Shown here: positions 11,427-21,166 of the stretch, piece after piece
How positions within the stretch are numbered: position 1 is the first letter of the stretch
How the letters are laid out: the number at the start of each line of letters is the position of its first letter
Source of the DNA: Caprella mutica
Lineage: Eukaryota; Arthropoda; Malacostraca; Amphipoda; Caprellidae
NCBI GenBank assembly: GCA_947561585.1
Contig: CANNZV010001842.1
Location: 84,867 to 148,866 of the forward strand
DNA length: 64,000 nucleotides
Reading direction: 5' to 3'
The notes under the pieces: model-generated
What the model was told of the DNA's origin: nothing
The model's input: only the letters and a program-made list of their open reading frames with translations
The model's database searches: none
Translations under genes and position numbers: made by a program

Positions 11427-12545
11427 ATGCCATGTGCATCAAAATCCAATGCACATGTACAGGTATTGAACAAACCTACAGGTAGATCGTCTACCAAGAA
11501 CTTTGTAAAATATTACTCAATTAAATCTAAAAGTGATGCAAAACTTGCTAAACTAAATATGTTCAAAGTCGATAGAGCCATCAGAAACCTTATTGGATCA
11601 TTTGAAAGAATATCTGAAGACTACAATAATAAAACATGGACCATCGAGGTAAGATCAGCTGCACAAGGACTGAAATTGCAACAAATGACCGAACTACTTT
11701 CTGAACAAATCATTGTAACACTTCATGAGCATCATAATAAATCACAGGGAGTGATCAGTTGTGCACTCTTCAAGGGATTTAAAGATGAAGAAATTGCAGA
11801 GGGACTTGCTGAACAGGGAGTTCTCAGCTGTCGAAGAATTGTGAGAAATGACAAGTCACTCAACCCGGAACCTACTACAACACTGATACTGACCTTCAAT
11901 ACACCTAACCCACTAGACCGTATCACCACCAGAACAGGATTAATAGAGAGAGTAAGACTTTATATACCTCTATCCAGACGATGCTTCAACTGCCACCGAT
12001 TTGGACACTCTGGAGCCAATTGCAGGAAACCAGTGCTAGTCTGTGGTCGATGCAGCAACGATATAATAGGAGACCATAACCTGCAAACATGTACCCTCCC
12101 AATATATTGTGCAAACTGCAAAAAACCTCATAATGTATCCTCTAGAACCTACCCTAAATATCTAATAGAAAAAGAAATACTGGCTCACAAAGCAAAGGAT
12201 CACCTTTCATTTGCTGAAGCCAGAGCTAAGATAAACTCCACCTTCAACCCAACTGCAAAATCATATGCAGCAGCAACCGCTATCAAACCAACAGACAGAA
12301 CTAAAAATAATAATAATAACAACAACATGCCAAATCAAAGAATTGAGGAATCTATATGCAATAACAATAATAACAACAATGATTATACACCAAACTACAA
12401 CATGGAACAGATAGCATCCACCAAAAGAACATTATTCAGAACTGACTCATCTTCACCAAAACGAAATGAAACCAAGAAACAGCATAATAAACCATCTAAA
12501 ATTCCCAAACATGACGAGAAACTATCACTCCCATATCCGAAATGA
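11427..12545 (+). CDS. LINE ORF1 (Gag-like nucleic-acid-binding protein)
   Basis: The 372-codon open frame encodes the RNA-binding protein that packages LINE RNA into a ribonucleoprotein for retrotransposition. Residues ~45-180 look like the RRM-like region of I/Jockey-clade ORF1. Zinc knuckles follow: C186-C189-H194-C199 (CFNCHRFGHSGANC) and C206-C209-H217-C222. A third has C228, C231 and H235, but the fourth ligand is Y242 where family members usually have Cys (TYPKY for a CPKY-like motif). The tail is rich in asparagine runs (~293-315) and basic residues. The frame is intact, but its ORF2 is broken, so the copy cannot move on its own. A short overlapping frame continues to 12660 and may be the original C-terminus after a frameshift. 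Confidence 0.85.
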   Translation: MPCASKSNAHVQVLNKPTGRSSTKNFVKYYSIKSKSDAKLAKLNMFKVDRAIRNLIGSFERISEDYNNKTWTIEVRSAAQGLKLQQMTELLSEQIIVTLHEHHNKSQGVISCALFKGFKDEEIAEGLAEQGVLSCRRIVRNDKSLNPEPTTTLILTFNTPNPLDRITTRTGLIERVRLYIPLSRRCFNCHRFGHSGANCRKPVLVCGRCSNDIIGDHNLQTCTLPIYCANCKKPHNVSSRTYPKYLIEKEILAHKAKDHLSFAEARAKINSTFNPTAKSYAAATAIKPTDRTKNNNNNNNMPNQRIEESICNNNNNNNDYTPNYNMEQIASTKRTLFRTDSSSPKRNETKKQHNKPSKIPKHDEKLSLPYPK

Positions 12546-12891
12546 TAGCGAAACAATGGAAACAACCATAGCACCTGACAAAATTGAGAAACAGAACTCA
12601 GCCCCAGATTTACATGAAATAACCCAAATACAAAAACGACATACTGAACAGTGCTCGTAAAGCAATCAAAGACATGAAGAAAGAGAAAAATGCACAGCAC
12701 AACAAGAAATAGCCCACCAGATCCATATGTTTCCCCAACACAAGATAATACAATGGAATTGTCAAGGCTATAGAGCAAAATGTGAAGATCTCTGCAAATT
12801 ACTGAATCAGGAAAACCCCGCAGTAGTTATTCTACAAGAAACCATGCTAAACCATCATCCACTTTGCCCACCAAATAGCTATAGTGTTATA

Positions 12892-14031
12892 CAGGGTGTC
12901 CCAAAAAAATCGATACCCAAATTTCAAAGGCTGTAATTCAAAAACTATTAAGCTTAGAAAAATTGGAAAATTACCTTTTGTTTCTCAACATTTTTTTTTA
13001 TCTCTATACAAAATATTAGATGAATCGATTAAACGCTTTTTTTTTAGCTGTATTTTCAGTGACCGATACAAAAAACCTGCTTGCGCACTTTCAGTGAAAC
13101 ACTTATTTCACAGTTCGAATTGTTCAAGAAGCACCTACAGAAAATTTGCAAATAATTGCAATAAAAAGTGGATTAGATCTTACTAAATCTACATTCATCA
13201 TATTTGTAACCTCAAATTTGAAGTGACATCCTTACAAGATGTACGAGCGAAACAAACACCTAAATACCGATCTTCCTCGGCGGCTGAACTTTGCTCATTG
13301 GTTTTAGCAAAGAAATGTCCAGTCTGGTACTTTAATGTTCACACATATTCACCGAAGAACAATCCTCCTACTTTCAACTTTGACGTAAGAATTTCGTAAG
13401 AGAAAGTCTGTGTGTGGATTGGACTAGGTACCAATGGCCGACTTGGTCGTATCATCTGTCCTTATTTTTACAAAAATTATTTAAACGGAGATAGATACCT
13501 TGATATAATGAATGATAGAGTCGTTCCAAGACTTCGAGAAATACATGGAAACAGAATTAATCAAACCTGGTTGGTTCAGGACAGGTTAAGAACTGTTGCT
13601 GTAAGGGAAAACTAAATGAGCTATTCGTCAATAGGCATTATATCTCTGAATTATCGTATCGAAAGGCCCACCAGATCGCCTGAAACGATTTAATAGGAAG
13701 AACGGTTTGATTGTTTTTTTCGGTTGCATATTAATGAATGCCTTTTATTGTTATAATAACAGTTTTTTAATAAACAATTTTAATAAACTGTTGAAACATG
13801 GTTTCAATATACTAAAATTCGAAGTTAAACCAAAAGTGCGCAAACAGGTTTTTGGTATCGGTCACTAAAAATACTGTGTAAAGAAAACGGTTGGATATAT
13901 TCATCTAAATATTTGTACAGATATGTAATAATTGCTGATAAACAAAATGTGATTTTCAAATTTTTTGTAAGTTTAATAGTTTTTGAATTACAGTCATTGA
14001 AATTTGGGTATCGTTTTTTTGGGACACCTTG
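12892..14031 (+). mobile_element. mariner-type element inserted in LINE ORF2
   Basis: The element starts CAGGGTGTCCCAAAAAAATC and ends ...GGGACACCTTG, with TA on both sides (12890-12891, 14032-14033). The ends are inverted copies over about 70 bp, including GAATTACAG and ATTTGGGTATCG in reverse complement. A decayed transposase lies inside on the plus strand. Its insertion into the endonuclease coding sequence gives a relative age: the LINE is older. Confidence 0.85.
13390..13690 (+). pseudogene. mariner (DUF4817-type) transposase remnant
   Basis: The frame at 13412-13615 includes LNGDRYLDIMNDRVVPRLRE and HGNRINQTWLVQD, the segment around the second catalytic aspartate of DUF4817-type mariner transposases. 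The C-terminal part continues with RIERPTRSPE, corresponding to the usual WPPRSPDL motif, but with changed residues and stops. The N-terminal half is not readable. It is inactive. Confidence 0.7.
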
Positions 14032-14194
14032 TATAGTGACTTCCATGATCCAATCCCAGGACATGGTTTCGCAACCCTAATAAGAAGATATATACCCACT
14101 CCATACTCAACGTCCAGACTAATCTCCAAGCCTCAGCATTCAGAATACAGCTTTCCAGACAGTACACGTTACTCTATATATACCTACCGGTTCT

Positions 14195-14300
14195 AGGTAA
14201 ATTGCTCGAAAAACAATTGCTCGAACGAACAATTACTCGAATGAACAATTACTCGAATTATCAAATTGCTCGAATGAACAAAATTTCTCGAATTGTAAAA
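14195..14300 (+). repeat. family A terminal minisatellite, left array
   Basis: About seven units with core CAATTGCTCGAA spaced by 2-4 A-rich bases (period 14-16 bp). It is the mirror image of 14883-15052. The CAATTG palindrome recurs in every unit. Confidence 0.85.
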
Positions 14301-14882
14301 TTGCACAGTTTTCGATTTTATAAAAGTCAGTTATTCATGAAGTGGAGCTGCACCTAATAACGTTTGTTTCTTTTTAGTAATTGATCATTAATCATTCTAT
14401 AAATGATTTTAATCATTACTCATTATGCATAATATTTTTTTAGACCGTTGGTGTCATCTCGTATGTAACATGTGAATTGGAATCATGTGGTGAATCACTA
14501 CTATTCATGTTTTTTTATCATAAAACCCGAAAATTTTTGAAGATTTATTAAAACTCTGCCATAACTTTGAGCTACATATTTCACCTATTGAGGTGCCACA
14601 TACAGATAGGCTAGTAATAAATAAGTTTTCGGGTTTTATGATAAAAAAAACATGAATAGTAGTGATTCACTTCATGATTCCAATTCACATGTTACATACG
14701 AGATGACACAAACAGTCTAAAAAGAAAGATTATGCAGAATGAGAAATAATTAAAATCATTTATGGAATGACTAATGATCAATTACTAAAAAGAAACAAGG
14801 ATTGTTAGGTGCAGCTCCACGTCATGAATAACTGACTTTTATAAAATTAAAAATGTGCAATATTATAATTCTAGCAATTTTG

Positions 14883-15052
14883 TTCATTCGAGCAATTTGA
14901 TTATTCGAGCAATTGTTCATTCGAGCAATTGTTTTTCGAGCAATTTTCTTTCGAGCAATTGTTCTGTCGAGCAATTGTTCATTCGAGCAATTGTCTTTCG
15001 AGCAATTGTTTTCGAGCAATTGTCTTTCGAGCAATTGTTTTCGAGCAATTTA
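14883..15052 (-). repeat. family A terminal minisatellite, right array
   Basis: About eleven units with core TTCGAGCAATTG, the reverse complement of the left array. Frames open on both strands read as short repeated peptides (FEQLF, SSNC) and are artefacts. Confidence 0.85.
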
Positions 15053-15069
15053 CCGCCTACCATACCTAC

Positions 15070-15252
15070 ACTGAAAGAAAATTGCGAGTCAGCCTGACTC
15101 ACCGTTTGAGTCAAGGATAGAAAAACTCCAATAGTGGAGTCTCTTTCTCTCGATTGACTCTACCTTTGAGTAATATGATCCAACTGAGAGTCATGTTGAC
15201 TCATCGTGAGTCAAATTACTTAATTGACTCAGCTATGAGTAATGATCCAATA
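15070..15252. repeat. cluster of TGAGTCA sites with a ~66-bp duplication
   Basis: Five perfect TGAGTCA/TGACTCA heptamers at 15095, 15107, 15197, 15207 and 15225, arranged mostly as close pairs. Further GAGTC/GACTC half-motifs lie between them. The block GAGTAATATGATCCAA recurs about 66 bp on as GAGTAATGATCCAA, so part of the cluster arose by tandem duplication. TGAGTCA is the bZIP (AP-1) consensus; function here is unknown. Confidence 0.6.
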
Positions 15253-15324
15253 TTATTGTGTAATACGTTCACCTATATATACATAATTTAGTTCAAAGGT
15301 TTTGTTATTGTTATAGCAAATATA

Positions 15325-16927
15325 CAGTACGTGCCACACTTTTGTGCAGATCACACATTTTGCTGTAAAATAAGTATAACTCATCCAAATTCATTGAAAT
15401 TTTCAGTAGACACTTGTCCAATACAGATGTAACATGCCAAGAAATTTCAAATGCCTGTGATACTTATTGGTGAATTGACAAGGATTTTTCCTAAAAAAGG
15501 TATAATTTCAGAGTACCACGCTCTTGTGCAGGAGGATAAAAGTGCTTATATAACGTTCAAAAACAATTTTATTTAACTCAAAAAATGTTATTTATATGCA
15601 GGAGCTACAAGAGTGCAAATTTAATTACTTCGAAAATACAAAATTAATGAAATTATAACAAAAACTGCATTTTAATTATTGATACCCAGTAAAACCTCCC
15701 CTCTTGTCAACGACCCTCAAAAGACGTCTATCCATGGAGCTAGTCAACTTATTTATAGTATCTGGTGTTATCTTCTCACAGATTTTCTCAATTTCCCTCC
15801 AGAGGTCCTCCTTGTTTGTGTGAACAAAAGTTGTGACGTCCTCCCGCATACAACTTTTGTTTTAATATGGACCAGAGGTTTTCAATTGGATTTAAATCCG
15901 GTGAGAGGCTGGGCCAGACCATCAATTTATCACCCGAGAACTTAAGAGTTTCCAGGTAACTGCGGGTGGCTGTAGCTGCATGGGACGGGGCGTTATCATG
16001 CATGAAAATGATCTTTTTCTTGAGTGCAGCTGGTTGCCTCTTCAGCCACGGAACAAAATTGTTCTTCAAAAAGCTAATATATTTAGCTGACGTGATTTTA
16101 ACGCCCTCTGGTACACGGAAGGGTCCCACCAATCTGTCTCCAAGTATTCCAGCCCACATCATAACACCTCCTCCTCCTTGTTGACGACGAATCCTCTGAG
16201 GATGAAAAGAGCCATGGGCAGTCCATGACTTTGCCCAACCGTCCGGGCCGTCAAGAGTCGCTCGCATCTCATCAGTGAAGAGCACAGTCTGGAAGTCTGT
16301 CTTGAGATACTTCTCAGCACAAGAAACTCTTGCTCTCTTGTGTGACTCCTTCAAAGGAGGCCTGATAACGGGTGAAACATGAGAAGCCATACTTCTCAAG
16401 ATCCTGCAACGAGTGGTTTTGGGGACTTCCTCCATACCTGCACTCTTGAAAATTTCCCCACTTGTGGCAGTGGAGTTCCTCTTGAGTTCCCTCTTGATCC
16501 TGGACAAGTTCTGCCTGGTTGCTACTTTCCATTTACCCTTATCCTTACGAGTGACCTTCCTCATGGGATCATCAATAAATTTCTTCACTGTACGTGGGTC
16601 ACGACCGATTTCAGTGGAAATAGACTTTGCATCATGTCCCTCAGCCAGCATGGATACTATCTTACTCTTTTCAGAGTCAGAAAGACATGGGCGGCGACTC
16701 CTTTTCGATATTTAAAAATGTGAGGACAACAAACACAAGAGCGTAGCACGGTTAAATAATGTAAAAATTGATCATACTCGGTTAATAAACAACGGATTAC
16801 CTTCAAATTTTATACATAACCTCCTAGTGAGGGTTTCCATATTAACTGCAAATTTCATTTTATTTCATTGATTTTTACTCATTTTATCCCAAAATTTGTG
16901 ATCTGCACAAAAGTGTGGCACGTAGTG
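15325..16927 (-). mobile_element. Tc1-like DD37E element
   Basis: TIRs of about 30 bp begin CAGTACGTGCCACACTTTTG and CACTACGTGCCACACTTTTG (right end in reverse complement); TA flanks both sides (15323-15324, 16928-16929). Total length is 1603 bp, standard for a full-length Tc1-type element. The transposase runs on the minus strand and is nearly intact. Confidence 0.9.
15676..16711 (-). pseudogene. Tc1/mariner transposase, DD37E, two lesions
   Basis: This is the element's cut-and-paste transposase. Counted from the Met at 16651, residues 1-110 form the paired-like helix-turn-helix DNA-binding half. The catalytic triad is D127 (VLFTDEMR), D219 (FMHDNAPSH) and E257 (SPDLNPIENLW). Thirty-seven residues separate D219 and E257, giving DD37E rather than the Tc1 DD34E. 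The original start is probably codon 16709-16711, now ATA, followed by SKRSRRPCLSDSEK in frame. A one-base gain in a T-run near 15824-15827 (minus strand AACTTTTG) shifts the last ~50 residues. The true tail continues in another frame as KEDLWREIEKICEK and ends at TAA 15676-15678. DD37E transposases were first described from mosquitoes; the assignment rests on spacing. Confidence 0.85.
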
Positions 16928-16929
16928 TA

Positions 16930-18120
16930 TGTGTTTTTCTAAAGGTAACTAATTCAACTGACTTAGTAAAAAGTAATTGTCTTATGATAGAAATAGGAAT
17001 TTAAATAGTACATGGTACCTTCAGATTAAGTTGCCACACACTTTTTTTATATTTATATAGCTACATCCATTATTTTTGTAATAATGAATGCCTACTATAT
17101 TCATTATTACTATAACTATTTTGATAAAAGATTTATTTAATTAGGTTCATGTATTGTTTTTACCTAATTGTTTAGTTCCATAGACATTCCAATTTGAGTG
17201 AAAGATATTTGACCGAATTTAAATGAAAAATGGATGAAATAATTGAAATTGGTTCAGTTTCAAAAATTAATTGAGATCAATATTGAAATTTTACAGCAAT
17301 ACTATATCATAAATTAAAATTATTTGTTTTTCAACCATTATCAATTCACAAAGCTGTGTAAATACACCACAAAGGCAATTTATACTGCAGGGTGAACTAA
17401 ATGTTACGAATTCTTCAACCATATGTTACGAATTCTTCAACCATCATGAACAGGCAGTAAAACTAAGGTGGAAACTCAGACTCAACAACAGTATACAAAA
17501 CGTTATAAAGGCAACACTTTTAACAAGAAAATTATAAGTTAATAAGTTTGATTGGTTGAATAAGTTTATTAATATTCAAATTATTCCAATCAATAAACAA
17601 TTTAAATGTTTTAATCAACTTGAACTTTATTTAAATTGTTGCTGTGATGACATCACGCAATTAAAATACCTCGATTGTCACTACTATAAATACTCTATGA
17701 AGTATGGCATCCAGCCACTCAGACTTACGTCAGTCTTTGCGTCAGTTCATGTTTAAATTTTGCTAAGGTGTGTGTTTTGATACTCCACTTCATTTATATG
17801 ACATTAGGTACTTCATGATTAATTATTTCTGTTAATATCACTTCTCCGGACCCTAATTCACCGATCTACTCTGAAGTTTGACGATAAACATTCTAACGCG
17901 AAATCATTATTTGCCTCGTGTATAAAATGACAATGTTCCCTATTATACCATATCAGTTATGCCCCGATATTTAGGTACAAATTCATCCTACCTTTTGTAA
18001 TAAATTATTCTTTTGAAGAATATTTGAATTGTAAAAATATGAAACTGTATATGTTCAAGTTTTAGATCTTCTTTTGAAGGACCATCTATTTTGAAAGCAT
18101 CCAGGCTAGAAAGTTGCCAG
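16930..18120. other. no recognisable gene
   Basis: A+T-rich sequence. A 22-bp unit (ATGTTACGAATTCTTCAACC plus AT) is tandemly doubled near 17400-17445. The 66-codon frame at 17556-17756 shows no known domain. Confidence 0.5.
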
Positions 18121-18123
18121 TTC

Positions 18124-18578
18124 AGGGTCATGTAGGTAAATTGCGACAAATCAATTAACTGCGGTTTCTTATATCAGAAACATTAATAACCATCATGGAT
18201 CCAAAGCACTGGTGAAATTAATAAAATCTTACATATTATGATATTCAACAATTAAATATATGGTCACACAGGTAAATTGCGGCCTTTTAATTTCTAATTG
18301 TGGCCTTGTCAAGATAGTCTCTAAAACAATCTGAAAAAAATTGCATTAGAATGTTACATAGCTATCAAAAGAAGCGCAGTGCATGATATAATTTATTAAT
18401 TTACGTTTTTAACGAGTGTTTTAAAACTATGATGCTTTTGTTGTTAGAGTCCGCTGTTAGTTATATAGTGTTCCTTAATTTACCTGCTTGACCCCAAATT
18501 AATTTTAGAAGGATTTTGAGACTTTCTTAATAGGGCCGCAATTAGAAATTTAAGGACCGTAATTTACCTGTGTGTCCC
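18124..18578. repeat. interleaved inverted repeats with AGGTAAATT
   Basis: The segment starting at 18262 (GGTCACACAGGTAAATTGCG, then TTTCTAATTG) pairs with the reverse complement of 18535-18578 over about 45 bp and looks like a 317-bp MITE. A related block at 18124 (GGGTCATGTAGGTAAATTGC) pairs with the reverse complement of about 18473-18500 inside that MITE, so the pairs interleave rather than nest. No coding frame. Confidence 0.6.
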
Positions 18579-18976
18579 TAGTGACAAAAGAATTGTACAC
18601 ACAGCTTTGTAAACTCATGGTGCCACATTAAGATTTAAAGAGAAATGGTGCTCCCAAACTTTCCCCTTAAATAGGCAACACAATTTTTCTCTATCTGGGC
18701 TATGTGAGATGCATTTTAAAATTTATTCTTAGAAACAAAAGCACAGGCTGATCAATATTAAATGTGTGTAACTATAACTCCTGCAGATTATTACTTTAAG
18801 AGCTTTGTTTGAAAAAAAGTGAGCGGTGAACACTTCATTAAATGTGAAAATAATCCTTGTAGTATATTAATAAGCATAACTAGATTTAAGATTATTAATA
18901 AACTCAAGAAATTGCATTATATTGATTTGATGAATAGTATCATTCTCGTTTCAATGTGTTTTATGATTTGTTAAAG

Positions 18977-19186
18977 ATGTCCCAGATGAAGGAAGACTCA
19001 AGGTCATCAATAAATCTCCAATTGAATCAGAAAATTTGTAAGTAAAAATTTCTAAATATTCAAATATGTTTCTAAAAGATAATTATGACAAAAATTGTTA
19101 CAAAGCATAATCCACAATTTGCTCATATTTTCTCTTTTTGATGCAGGTGTTGGCGACAGTTATTCAAACAGAAGGTGAAGGAATAA
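18977..19186 (+). CDS. candidate 3'-terminal exons of an unrecognised gene
   Basis: A frame reading DVPDEGRLKVINKSPIESEN runs to a strong donor TTT|GTAAGT at 19038. It resumes after a pyrimidine-rich acceptor (CTCTTTTTGATGCAG, intron end 19146). The codon split TT|G gives Leu and the second exon adds CWRQLFKQKVKE and TAA at 19184-19186. The 109-bp intron has GT-AG ends, and neither part is open across it without splicing. Exon 1 has a possible acceptor (TTAAAG) ending at 18976. The peptide is charged and soluble-looking; I do not recognise a family. Upstream exons were not found. It could be a chance arrangement, but splice signals and frame agree. Confidence 0.4.
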
Positions 19187-20430
19187 TTTTGGTTGATGAC
19201 GAGCTGCTGGTCGCGTGGATTCTTTGGTTTTCTGCGTACGCCACTTGCAATTTGTCCAACAAAAAAAATGAAAACTCTGGTGCTCACCCAAAAGTTTTGT
19301 TAGGGATTGAAGACTTCTCAAAAACTCCACAATTGGTACATAATTTAAATAAGGATATACTGAATTGTTCAATTACTGTAGCTCTAAATAATTCATTTTT
19401 TTCTTGTAAAAGGAAATAGACAATTTCCTTTAAAGCATTTACCTTATAAAGGTTCCCTCCATTCAAATTAAAATTTCTCTAGAAGTGTTCTTCAGAGGGT
19501 ATAAAAAAAAAAATTGCATATAATAAATATTTAGAACCAAATTCGAAATACTTTGTATTTTATAACCAGTAACTTTAGATATAATGAAAAAATAGTATAT
19601 ATACATTTTTTATATTGAAGTTACAAGTTTCTTTATATTTTATTTATAAAAAATTACAAGTATACTGAGAAACTGTATTTTCCTAGTTTTCTGTAAAAGA
19701 TAACTTTATATTGTATACTGATATCCTTAAACGATTATCTGTTGAAATGATTACGTATGATTAATATTGATATAACTATCTTTTATATCCCTTAGGGTTT
19801 TGCTTATATAGACACATCTATAGAAATTCAATTTCAATAGCGGTTTATTACCCAAAAAAGGCACAATTAACAGTGGAATGGAGAAAACTTATCCTTGTAG
19901 AGATGTTTAAAACTGGAACAGTGATGACTACAATTTATCTATTTTAGGCAAAATATGGAATACCATTATGTCAAATAATAGTTGAATGACATCATGTTAC
20001 GTGCTATGTCCACGGTACAGTTCATAATTTAAATGAGGGAAATTCAGGACGTGAAAAACAGTAAGGTCAGAAACATCATCAACCCTATCCTTCACACTAC
20101 TTTCAGGTACCTTTAGATTCACGGTTTGGATGACAGATGTCAACTTTCATTGATTCTCTTATCCTTTGAAAAATCAAAATTCAAAATTTCAAAAAAAAAT
20201 CAAAATTTTGTTTATTCAAAATGTTCCCTTTGTGAAAAATATAAGATAAATTCGTTTAAAATCGCTAAAGGCATAGCCTTTCAGCTCCGTAGTGAAAAGC
20301 AGTATGCCGCTAAACCAAAAAGCCCGAAAAGGTCCTGTTAACAGCAGGAATTTATATAAGGGCTTGAAATAGTTGTATGTGTACAGAAATTTTTTCAGTA
20401 AAATTAATATTCATAATATCCATTAACTTC
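19187..20430. other. no recognisable gene; possible 3' UTR at its start
   Basis: Follows the candidate stop codon. A+T-rich, with several AATAAA-like hexamers. Nothing else recognised. Confidence 0.45.
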
Positions 20431-20434
20431 ATAC

Positions 20435-20606
20435 CGACCCAACGCCCACACACGTAGAACGCCACTCTATCAACGCTCGCGTTACCCCACGATTTGTTTT
20501 AACTTCTGTGCGCTGTAACGAGCGTTTTCCAAATTCGGTCCATTCTCCCTCCTTTCAAGAAACGTTCCAACAAAGTTCGGGCTATGTAACCGGGCATTTG
20601 GCTAAA
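20435..20606. repeat. inverted-repeat MITE family, fragment
   Basis: The right edge, in reverse complement, reads CCGGTTACATAGCCCGAACT, followed by TTGTTGG. It resembles the terminus at 6519 (GGTCACACAAACCGAACTTT). It also has GCTCGCGTTACC and AACGAGCG blocks like those of 59195-59870. Much shorter than the other copies. Confidence 0.4.
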
Positions 20607-21166
20607 TACCTTCCTATAAACAAAATTTAAATTAAAAAAGTTTTCCGAAAGACCATCATTCTCCAAGTGTTTTATTTGAAAATGTCGCTATTTTAAAACA
20701 TTTTTTCAGACTTTGAGCTTTGAATAACAATTTTCTTAATATTGTCACTATAAATTTTGTAATAAATTTTTCCTAGGAATATATCATCAATATGATGTTC
20801 CAAGTTAACGGGTGGTTCCACATTTCCAATCGTGTAAAAAGAATATTTACTATTAGTTTTCAATTATTTTTTAAATTGGTGTTCAGGATACCTGCTTGTA
20901 TCATGGATACCAATTTAAAAAGAGTAAAACAAGAATTATCATATCAATTTTTCTTCTTTTTCCTTTTCCTTCTTCTTTTGGGAACAATCGGCCTTACTGC
21001 ACCTGAAAGAAGGAATTTGTGCAATTATTTGATCATTGTAAATAATTAAATAAATTATAATTAATCGTCCATCGAAAAGGGAATTAAATTTTAAATGGGA
21101 TTCTTCTATGGGACAATTTACAGAAAAATTTAAATAAAGAGGTTCTATATTATATTATAGGAAGTA
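20607..21166. other. no recognisable gene
   Basis: A+T-rich; an 85-codon frame (20792-21049) has a hydrophobic run but no conserved feature. Confidence 0.5.

Larger units (their letters stand above)
11004..14187 (+). mobile_element. I/Jockey-type LINE, 3'-truncated
   Basis: The order is a G+C-rich 5' untranslated region (11004-11426), ORF1 with zinc knuckles (11427-12545), and the start of ORF2 with an apurinic endonuclease (from 12727). ORF2 is interrupted by a mariner element (12892-14031) and resumes at 14034. It ends near 14187 at a foldback insertion; sequence beyond that insertion is no longer LINE-like, so reverse transcriptase is missing. Confidence 0.8.
12727..14187 (+). pseudogene. 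LINE ORF2, endonuclease part, interrupted
   Basis: The first block (12727-12891) reads IIQWNCQGYRAKCEDL and VVILQETML, matching the start of the apurinic-type endonuclease with its Asn (WNCQG) and catalytic Glu (LQET). The mariner element 12892-14031 splits it. After the insertion the domain resumes with HDPIPGHGFATLIRR and, in a third frame, a stretch ending LLYIYLP, the usual next endonuclease block. The frames before and after do not join without an indel. No reverse transcriptase follows; a foldback element begins at 14188. Confidence 0.75.
14188..15062. mobile_element. foldback element, family A, copy 1
   Basis: The element is flanked by a perfect 7-bp duplication TACCTAC (14181-14187, 15063-15069). 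It starts CGGTTCTAGGTAAATTGCTC; the right end in reverse complement is TGGTAGGCGGTAAATTGCTC. Each terminus is an array of CAATTGCTCGAA units with 3-4 spacer bases, in opposite orientation, and the arms continue inward as near-perfect inverted repeats to about 14540 and 14620. The arms share TAAAAGTCAGTTATTCATGA and TGTCATCTCGTATGTAACAT. The whole element can fold into a long hairpin. No protein is encoded. Confidence 0.85.

Noticed and set aside
14822..15120. Open frames with SSNC/FEQLF/ARKTIA repeats, and the same at 49986-50286 and 50566-50748
   Set aside because: Products of the family A CAATTGCTCGAA arrays, not proteins.
16379..16723. Plus-strand frames of 100-114 codons
   Set aside because: Antisense shadows of the DD37E transposase.
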